Shown piece after piece: positions 58,700-64,000 of a DNA stretch of 64,000 bases. The translations under genes were made by a program, and so were the position numbers. This DNA comes from Solihabitans fulvus (GTDB lineage Bacteria; Actinomycetota; Actinomycetes; Mycobacteriales; Pseudonocardiaceae). Under the pieces are notes generated by a model. That model was not told the origin of the DNA. It saw only the letters and a list, made by a program, of their open reading frames with translations, and made no database searches. The stretch covers positions 186,001 through 250,000 of the forward strand of contig NZ_VUOB01000021.1 of NCBI RefSeq assembly GCF_008386585.1. Reading direction: 5' to 3'. Positions within the stretch are counted from its first letter, which is position 1; each line of letters starts with the position of its first letter.

Positions 58700-59875
58700 T
58701 CAGGCGGCGGCTGGGCGGCGTCGGCGGACGGCCTTCGCCAGCGGCTCAACCACCCGCGCGGCCACCGGCCCAAGCACGGCCATCAGCAGCACATACGCGG
58801 TGGCCAGCGCGGCGAGCTGCCCGTCGACGGCACCGGAGGCCACGGTCAGGCCCGCGATGACGATGGAGAACTCGCCCCTGGCCACCAGCGCGGCACCGGC
58901 CCGCGCCCGGCCGAGCGGCGCGATGCCTTGGCGCCGCGCGGCCCACCAGCCCGTCGCGACCTTCGTCAGCGTGGTGATCACCGCGAGCGCCACGGCGATG
59001 CCGAGCACGGGCGGGATCGCGGACGGGTCGGTGTTCAGGCCGAACACCACGAAGAACACGGCGGCGAACAGGTCCCGCAGCGGTTCGAGCATCCTGGTCG
59101 CGTTCTCCGCCGTCGAGCCGGAGATCGCGATGCCGAGCAGGAACGCGCCGACCGCGGCCGACACCTGCAACTGCGAGGCGACGCCGGCCACCAGCAGCGC
59201 CGCGCCCAACACCTTGAGCAGGAACACCTCGGGGTCGGGGCTGTCCACCACGGCCGAGACGTACCGGCCGAACTTGAGCGCGATCACCAACACCACGGTG
59301 ATCGCCGCGAGCGAGATGCCAACGGCCGTCAGCCCGCCGAGGAACGTCATGCCGGCCAGCAGCGCGGTCAGGATCGGCAGGTACACCGCCATCGCCAGGT
59401 CCTCGAAGACCAGCACGGCCAGCACCACCGGCGTCTCCCGGTTGCCCAGGCGGCCGAGGTCGCCGAGCACCTTCGCGATGATCCCCGACGAGGAGATGTA
59501 GGTGACCCCGGCCATCGCCAGCGCGCCGACCGGGCCCCAGCCGAGCAGCAGCCCCGCGATCGCGCCGGGGGCCGCGTTGAGCACGATGTCCACGACCCCG
59601 GCCATCCACGACCTGCGCAGGCCGGTCACCAGCTCGTTGGCGGAGTACTCCAGGCCGAGCAACAGCAGGAGCAGCACCACCCCGATCTCGCTGGCGAGTT
59701 CGGTGAAGGCGTCGATGCCACCGAGCGGGACGAGCCCGCCGTGGCCGAAGGTCAGGCCGCCGATCAGGTAGAGCGGAATGGGCGAGATGCCGATGCGCCA
59801 CGCCAGCCTGCCGAGCAGGCCAAGGCCGAAGAACACCGCCCCCAGTTCGATGAGGGAGATCGTTGTGTCGTGCAC
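58700..59875 (-). CDS. CPA2 cation:proton antiporter (KhtU/KefB-like)
   Basis: 391 residues from GTG 59875, 5 nt after the stop of the TrkA-C gene. About 12 membrane helices. Na_H_Exchanger domain with features such as GLEYSANELVTG, LVFEDLAMAVYLPILTA (acidic residue in the transport core) and FFVVFGLNTDP. No C-terminal TrkA-N domain; regulation comes from the separate upstream subunit, as in KhtTU. Exports K+ in exchange for H+, probably for pH or electrophile stress. Confidence 0.9.
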   Translation of the reverse strand: MHDTTISLIELGAVFFGLGLLGRLAWRIGISPIPLYLIGGLTFGHGGLVPLGGIDAFTELASEIGVVLLLLLLGLEYSANELVTGLRRSWMAGVVDIVLNAAPGAIAGLLLGWGPVGALAMAGVTYISSSGIIAKVLGDLGRLGNRETPVVLAVLVFEDLAMAVYLPILTALLAGMTFLGGLTAVGISLAAITVVLVIALKFGRYVSAVVDSPDPEVFLLKVLGAALLVAGVASQLQVSAAVGAFLLGIAISGSTAENATRMLEPLRDLFAAVFFVVFGLNTDPSAIPPVLGIAVALAVITTLTKVATGWWAARRQGIAPLGRARAGAALVARGEFSIVIAGLTVASGAVDGQLAALATAYVLLMAVLGPVAARVVEPLAKAVRRRRPAAA

Positions 59876-59880
59876 GTCGG

Positions 59881-60363
59881 TCAGCCGCTGGCCAGGATGT
59901 CGGTGGCCGCGGCCAGCCCGTCGGACGTGCCGACAACGACCACGACGTCGCCCCCGGCGAAGGTGAACTCCGGCCGCGGCGACGGGTGCACGGTGCCGGC
60001 GCGCACCACCGCGACGACCGACGAGCCGGTGCGGGTGCGCAGGGCGGTGTCGCCGAGCGTCCTGCCGTCGAACGCGGAGCCCGGCACGACGGGGATCTGC
60101 TGGGTGTCGACGCCGGTGACGTCGCGGTGCTGCCTGCCGAGCTGGGCGACCAGGTGCGGCGCGCCGAGCAACCCGGCGAGCGTACTGGCCTCGTCCGGCG
60201 TGAGCGGTATCGACGCCGAGCACGCGTCCGGGTCGTCGTCCTTGGACACGATCAGCTCGAACTTGCCGTCCCGGTAGGTGATCACGCCGACTCGGCGACC
60301 CGAGCGGATCACGAAGTCCTGACGGGTGCCGATCCCCGGAAGCGGCGTCACCTCGACGTTCAC
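59881..60363 (-). CDS. TrkA-C domain antiporter regulatory subunit (KhtT-like)
   Basis: 160 residues from GTG 60363 (GGGGGA upstream). N-terminal KhtT-like domain (VTPLPGIGTRQDFVIRSGRR), then TrkA-C at about 85-157 (DTALRTRTGSSVVAVVRAGT, GGDVVVVVGTSDGLAAATDI). Binds a nucleotide-type ligand and gates the antiporter encoded just downstream. Confidence 0.92.
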   Translation of the reverse strand: MNVEVTPLPGIGTRQDFVIRSGRRVGVITYRDGKFELIVSKDDDPDACSASIPLTPDEASTLAGLLGAPHLVAQLGRQHRDVTGVDTQQIPVVPGSAFDGRTLGDTALRTRTGSSVVAVVRAGTVHPSPRPEFTFAGGDVVVVVGTSDGLAAATDILASG

Positions 60364-60443
60364 TCCCCCAATCTAACCTGGGTAATTCGGTCGATTGTGC
60401 CAATGCCGCTCCGTGCGGCGGGTCAGGCGGGCAGGATCGGGGA

Positions 60444-61628
60444 GTGACTGGTTGGCTACGCGCCTTGCACCACGCCTGGGTGGTCCGCGACCTCGTGCCT
60501 GGGCCTGACGTCGACGAGTTCGCCGAGCCCGATCGGGTCGCCACGGCGCTTGCCGTGCCCGGCGCTGCCGAGGGCACGCTGCTGGCCGTCCAGCACCCGC
60601 ACCGCACGCCTGCCTCGTTGACTGCCGGGCTCGGGCTGGTCGCGGCGCTGCCGGCGGCCCGCGCCGCGCTCGACGAGCTGCGCCGCGCCGCCTACCGGCC
60701 CGTGTTCGACGTCGTCGCGCCCTACCAGGTGGACGGCGAGGGCGGCTCGGCCTGCGGGCTGCTCTGCATGGTCGATCCCGCCGCGGTCGACGCCGAGGGC
60801 CTCAGCCGCGTCCGGCACAGCGAGCAGGTCTACCCGACCGTCGTGGCCGAGCGCGCCGAGGTGCTCGCGGGCCTCGGCTGCGCGACCAGCGCGGCGCTGC
60901 TGGTGCCGGTCGCCGAGGGGGAACGGCTCACCGAGCTGGTCCAGGCCGCCACCGCCGACCTCGGCGAACCCGCCGTCGACACCCGCGACTCGGCGGGCCG
61001 CCGGCACCGCATGTGGCTGCTCGGCCCCGGCGCGCGCCGCGACGAGCTGCTGGCCGCCGCAGGCCGGCACCCGCTGCTCGTGGCCGACGGCAACCACCGG
61101 GTGGCCGCCGCGGCCGCCGCCGGACTCGACGGGCTGCTCGCACTCGTCGCGGCGGGGCCCGACCTGCGGATCGGCCCGATCCACCGCGCCCTGGTCGGCA
61201 CCGGCCTGCGCGCGGCCGACCTGGTGTCGGCCTGGCAGCGGGTCGGCCTGACCGTGCACGAGGGCGCCGACCCGGTCGCACCGACCGAACCCGGTTCGGT
61301 GACGGTGCTCAGCGGCGACAGCGTGCTGCGGGTCGAGCTGCCGCCGCCCGACCCCGACGAGCCCGCCCCGCGCATCGACCACGCCGTGGTCGAGCGGCTG
61401 CTGCTGGAGAAGGCGCTCGACCTCGACCCCGAGGGTCCGCTGGTGCGCCCGACCCCCGGCCATCCCAGGCTGGCGGCCGGAGTCGACGCGCTGCTGCTGA
61501 TCGCGCCGGTGCCGTTCGCCGACGTGCTCGCCGTGCACGCCGAGGGCAGGCGGATGCCGCGCAAGAGCACCTACTTCACCCCCAAACCGCGTAGCGGCCT
61601 GCTGCTGGCGGACCTGAGCCACCCGTAA
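60444..61628 (+). CDS. DUF1015 family protein
   Basis: 394 residues from GTG 60444 (GGGGA upstream). Family blocks: PYRPVFDVVAPYQVDG-like N-terminal part, LLVADGNHRVAAAAA (the DGHHR-like motif), and the closing RRMPRKSTYFTPKPRSGLLL, which is the DUF1015 signature ending. Cytoplasmic; role unestablished, with links in other bacteria to amino-acid or serine metabolism. Divergent from the khtT-like gene and 10 nt before aroH. Confidence 0.9.
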   Translation: MTGWLRALHHAWVVRDLVPGPDVDEFAEPDRVATALAVPGAAEGTLLAVQHPHRTPASLTAGLGLVAALPAARAALDELRRAAYRPVFDVVAPYQVDGEGGSACGLLCMVDPAAVDAEGLSRVRHSEQVYPTVVAERAEVLAGLGCATSAALLVPVAEGERLTELVQAATADLGEPAVDTRDSAGRRHRMWLLGPGARRDELLAAAGRHPLLVADGNHRVAAAAAAGLDGLLALVAAGPDLRIGPIHRALVGTGLRAADLVSAWQRVGLTVHEGADPVAPTEPGSVTVLSGDSVLRVELPPPDPDEPAPRIDHAVVERLLLEKALDLDPEGPLVRPTPGHPRLAAGVDALLLIAPVPFADVLAVHAEGRRMPRKSTYFTPKPRSGLLLADLSHP

Positions 61629-61638
61629 AGTCGGGTCC

Positions 61639-62001
61639 ATGGCGGTACGAGCGATTCGGGGCGCGACGCAGGTCGACGCCGACGAGCGGGAGCAGCTGCT
61701 GGCGGCCACCGCGGAGCTGGTCGGCGAGGTGCTCGCGCGCAACGACCTGACCGCCGACGAGCTGATATCGGTCGTCCTGACCGCGACGCCGGACCTGGTG
61801 TGCGAGTTCCCGGCCTACGCGGCGCGCATGGCCGGCCTGGCCGACGTGCCGCTGCTGTCGGCCACCGAGATCGCCGTGCCCGGCGCGATGCCCAGGGTGA
61901 TCCGGCTGCTCGCGCACGTGGAGACCGACCTGGCCCGGGCGGAGGTCAAGCACGTGTACCTGCGCGGCGCGGCCGGGCTGCGCACCGACCTGAACCACTG
62001 A
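61639..62001 (+). CDS. aroH: Chorismate mutase, AroH class
   Basis: 120 residues. AroH trimeric fold markers: MAVRAIRGATQVDADER (active-site Arg), LISVVLTATPDLVCEFPAYA, LLSATEIAVPGAMPRVIRLL. Converts chorismate to prephenate for Phe/Tyr synthesis. Its place ahead of cmk is a common actinobacterial order. Confidence 0.95.
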   Translation: MAVRAIRGATQVDADEREQLLAATAELVGEVLARNDLTADELISVVLTATPDLVCEFPAYAARMAGLADVPLLSATEIAVPGAMPRVIRLLAHVETDLARAEVKHVYLRGAAGLRTDLNH

Positions 62002-62127
62002 TCACCACGGCTCCGACGAGGTCACACCGACCGTGGCGCTGCGCTCCCCGCCGCACCAGGCAGAATAGGAGGCCGCGCGGGTCGAGTTCGGCACGGGCTC
62101 ATTCCGCACGGCTAGGGAGGCAACACG

Positions 62128-62859
62128 GTGGGACAGGGTGAGCTGCGTGGTGTGGTGGCTCTTGACGGGCCGTCCGGCACGGGCAAGTCCACCGTCGCGC
62201 GCCGGCTGGCCAGCTCGCTGGGCGCCTGCTACCTCGACACCGGCTCGATGTACCGCGCCGTGACCGTCGCCGTCCTGCGCGCGGGTGTCGACCCGGCCGA
62301 CGCGGCCGCCGTGACCAGGGTCGCCGCCGCGTCCCGGCTGGTGCTTGGCACGGATCCGGCGCGCCCGAGCACCGCGCTGGACGGCGAGGACGTCGCCGCC
62401 GCGATCCGCGGCCAGGACGTCACCCTCGCCGTGTCCGCCGTCTCGGCCGTCCCCGAGGTCCGCGCGCAGCTCGTGGCCGAGCAGCGCAGGATCATCGCCG
62501 AGGCGCTGGCCGGCGGCGGCATCGTCGTCGAGGGCCGCGACATCGGCACGGTCGTCGCGCCCGACGCGGGCCTGAAGGTCTATCTGACTGCCTCCGCCGA
62601 GGCCAGGGCGCAGCGCCGGTCCCGGCAGGACGTCGCGGCAGGCCGAACCGCGACCGTCGACGCGACCCTCGCCGACGTCGAGCGCAGGGACCGGCTGGAC
62701 TCCACCAGGGCCGTGTCCCCGCTGCGCCGCGCCGAGGACGCCGTCGAGCTGGACACCACCGACCTGGACGTGGCCGAGGTCCTCACGCTGCTGCTCGACC
62801 TGGCCGAGCGACGCGGCCTGCTGGTGCAGCCGGAGCAGGCGGGACGGGGGACCGCGTGA
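62128..62859 (+). CDS. cmk: Cytidylate kinase
   Basis: 243 residues from GTG 62128 with AGGGAGG upstream. Walker [29 protein letters not shown], and the Cmk blocks [19 protein letters not shown] and [15 protein letters not shown]. Phosphorylates CMP and dCMP with ATP. Overlaps plsC by 4 nt. The 126-nt gap upstream (62002-62127) holds only its own promoter/leader as far as I can see. Confidence 0.97.
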   Translation: MGQGELRGVVALDGPSGTGKSTVARRLASSLGACYLDTGSMYRAVTVAVLRAGVDPADAAAVTRVAAASRLVLGTDPARPSTALDGEDVAAAIRGQDVTLAVSAVSAVPEVRAQLVAEQRRIIAEALAGGGIVVEGRDIGTVVAPDAGLKVYLTASAEARAQRRSRQDVAAGRTATVDATLADVERRDRLDSTRAVSPLRRAEDAVELDTTDLDVAEVLTLLLDLAERRGLLVQPEQAGRGTA

Positions 62860-63557
62860 ACGACGGTCAGCTGCCCGACGGCGCCTGGCGGCCCATGCAC
62901 GACTTCGGTCGCTGGATCGGGCGACGCCCGTTCCGGCTGCCGTTCCGGGTGCGGGTGCACGGCAAGGATCGCGTGCCGAGCACCGGCCCGATCGTGATGG
63001 TGGCCAACCACAGCTCCATGGCCGACGGCCCGATCCTGTTCGGCCAGCTGCCCCGCCGCACGGTCTTCCTGATCAAGCAGGAGATGTTCAAGGTCAGGCC
63101 GGTCGGCTGGTTCCTGCGCAAGATCGGCCAGCTGCCGGTGCGCAGGGGCGAGCCCGACCGCACGCCGCTGCTGGCGGCCGTTCGGGTGCTCCGCGCTGGC
63201 GGCGTGGTCGGCGTGTTCCCCGAGGGCACCAGGGGCGACGGCGACGTGGCGAACGCCCAGCACGGCGCCGCCTGGCTGGCCAGGTCCTCCGGCGCGCTCG
63301 TGCTGCCGGTGGCCTGCCGAGGCACGCTGCGCCCCGAAGGCGCACGCAGGCGTTTCCTGCCGGTGGTCGACGTGCTGATCGGCGAGCCGTTCGCCCTGCC
63401 GGACGGCAGGGGCAGACAGGCGCTGAACGCCGCGACCGAGCTGGTCAGGGTCCGGCTGGCGGCCGTCGTCGCCGAGCTGGACGACCTGCGCGGCGGCCGC
63501 GCGACGCCTCCCAACCATGATCTTTCCGATGACAACGGGGTCGGCGGAGCCAAGTGA
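62856..63557 (+). CDS. 1-acyl-sn-glycerol-3-phosphate acyltransferase-like (PlsC)
   Basis: 233 residues from a GTG overlapping cmk (GTGA). PlsC motifs: [15 protein letters not shown] (NHxxxxD), and [13 protein letters not shown] (FPEGTR). No clear membrane helix apart from the hydrophobic region near the N-terminus. Transfers an acyl chain to lysophosphatidate or a related lipid at the membrane. Fixed between cmk and der in many actinobacteria. Confidence 0.93.
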   Translation: MNDGQLPDGAWRPMHDFGRWIGRRPFRLPFRVRVHGKDRVPSTGPIVMVANHSSMADGPILFGQLPRRTVFLIKQEMFKVRPVGWFLRKIGQLPVRRGEPDRTPLLAAVRVLRAGGVVGVFPEGTRGDGDVANAQHGAAWLARSSGALVLPVACRGTLRPEGARRRFLPVVDVLIGEPFALPDGRGRQALNAATELVRVRLAAVVAELDDLRGGRATPPNHDLSDDNGVGGAK

Positions 63558-63576
63558 GCTCGACCGACACCGCAGT

Positions 63577-63599
63577 GCTCGCTCGCCAAGGCGACGAGC
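63577..63599. other. Small stem-loop between plsC and der
   Basis: GCTCGCTCGCC (63577-63587) is complementary, with one bulged base, to GGCGACGAGC (63590-63599). It lies in the 61-nt gap before der and could attenuate or pause transcription between the two genes. Confidence 0.3.
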
Positions 63600-63618
63600 G
63601 AAGCGAGGAGACAACAGC

Positions 63619-64000
63619 GTGAGTGACGACTTCGACGGCACGTGGGCCGACGAGTCCGACTGGTCGCAGTTCGACGGCGACGGTGCCGAGGACGGCGACG
63701 GTGGCGGCGCGCCGCCCCAGCCCGTGCTCGCGGTCGTCGGCCGCCCCAACGTGGGCAAGTCGACCCTGGTGAACCGCATCCTCGGGCGCAGAGAAGCCGT
63801 CGTGCAGGACGTTCCCGGCGTGACCAGGGACCGGGTGGCCTACGACGCGCTGTGGAACGGCCGCAAGTTCACCGTGGTCGACACCGGTGGTTGGGAGCCC
63901 GACGCGACCGGCCTCCAGGCGTCCGTCGCGGCCCAGGCCGAGCTGGCCATGAAGACCGCGGACGTGGTCCTCGTGGTCGTCGACGCCACCGTCGGCGCGA
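63619..64000 (+). CDS. der: Ribosome-associated GTPase Der/EngA (partial, 3' end off the window)
   Basis: 127 codons from GTG 63619 (GAGGAG upstream) to the right edge. An acidic actinobacterial N-terminal extension of about 35 residues ([15 protein letters not shown]) precedes the first GTPase domain: G1 [16 protein letters not shown], then [20 protein letters not shown] (switch I) and [10 protein letters not shown] (G3). Works in 50S ribosomal subunit assembly; the full protein should have a second GTPase domain and KH domain beyond the window. Confidence 0.95.
   Translation, partial: MSDDFDGTWADESDWSQFDGDGAEDGDGGGAPPQPVLAVVGRPNVGKSTLVNRILGRREAVVQDVPGVTRDRVAYDALWNGRKFTVVDTGGWEPDATGLQASVAAQAELAMKTADVVLVVVDATVGA

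Overview
This is a very GC-rich, densely coding window with many GTG and TTG starts, start/stop overlaps (ATGA, GTGA) and actinobacterial families throughout (MMPL exporter, HxlR, ROK, DUF6801, DUF1015, cysNC fusion, cmk-plsC-der). It looks like a filamentous actinomycete chromosome. I favour Pseudonocardiales, partly from the recurrent GTCCACTGTGGAC palindrome inside genes, but no rRNA or other phylogenetic marker confirms this. I saw no tRNA, rRNA, CRISPR array or intact IS element.

Positions 1-20967 hold a biosynthetic locus of the highly reducing type II polyketide synthase kind. A long minus-strand run encodes, in transcription order, a small membrane protein, an NAD-dependent epimerase-like protein, an FAD monooxygenase, a CrtI-like oxidoreductase, an MMPL exporter, a ketoreductase, an acyl carrier protein, a dehydratase-like subunit, a ketosynthase, a second dehydratase-like subunit, a Cys-less ketosynthase homologue, a fused ketosynthase/chain-length-factor protein, a KAS III-like enzyme and a CocE-type hydrolase cut by the left edge. 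A divergent plus-strand arm has another FAD monooxygenase, an ABC exporter and a DesK/DesR-like two-component system. The two dehydratase subunits each lack one of the two catalytic residues and complement each other. The likely product is a polyene or polyene-derived acyl chain, tailored by flavoenzymes and exported.

Positions 21012-26021 hold a small membrane-protein operon with its own HTH regulator and a striking palindrome, an XRE-HTH/NACHT NTPase with a glycine-zipper membrane tail, and a secreted GH5 glycosidase. Positions 26215-29592 are sulfate activation: an Rrf2 regulator diverging from cysD-cysNC across a 22-bp palindrome. Positions 29819-40423 are an uptake and catabolic locus: cutC plus a Dpp-type ABC transporter on the minus strand, diverging from a ROK repressor, an M81 (MlrC-like) metallopeptidase and a ROK kinase. 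A 157-bp near-palindrome sits between dppA and dppB.

Positions 40478-57589 are accessory. They contain two convergent NACHT proteins, a DUF6801-like wall-associated protein, a broken SEC-C gene, a lipoprotein with a papain-like signature, an exported agmatine-deiminase-like lipoprotein, HxlR/NmrA and TetR/membrane-protein divergent pairs, and a two-gene unit pairing a nucleosidase-fold protein with a four-helix membrane protein. The nucleosidase tail and the membrane-protein head carry matching 19-residue motifs conserved at alternating positions, as in amyloid signalling motifs. I consider this the best candidate for an undescribed (probably immune) system.

Positions 57769-64000 return to housekeeping: an NrtR Nudix regulator with a perfect operator, a KhtTU-like antiporter pair, a DUF1015 protein, and the conserved aroH-cmk-plsC-der run, with der cut by the right edge.
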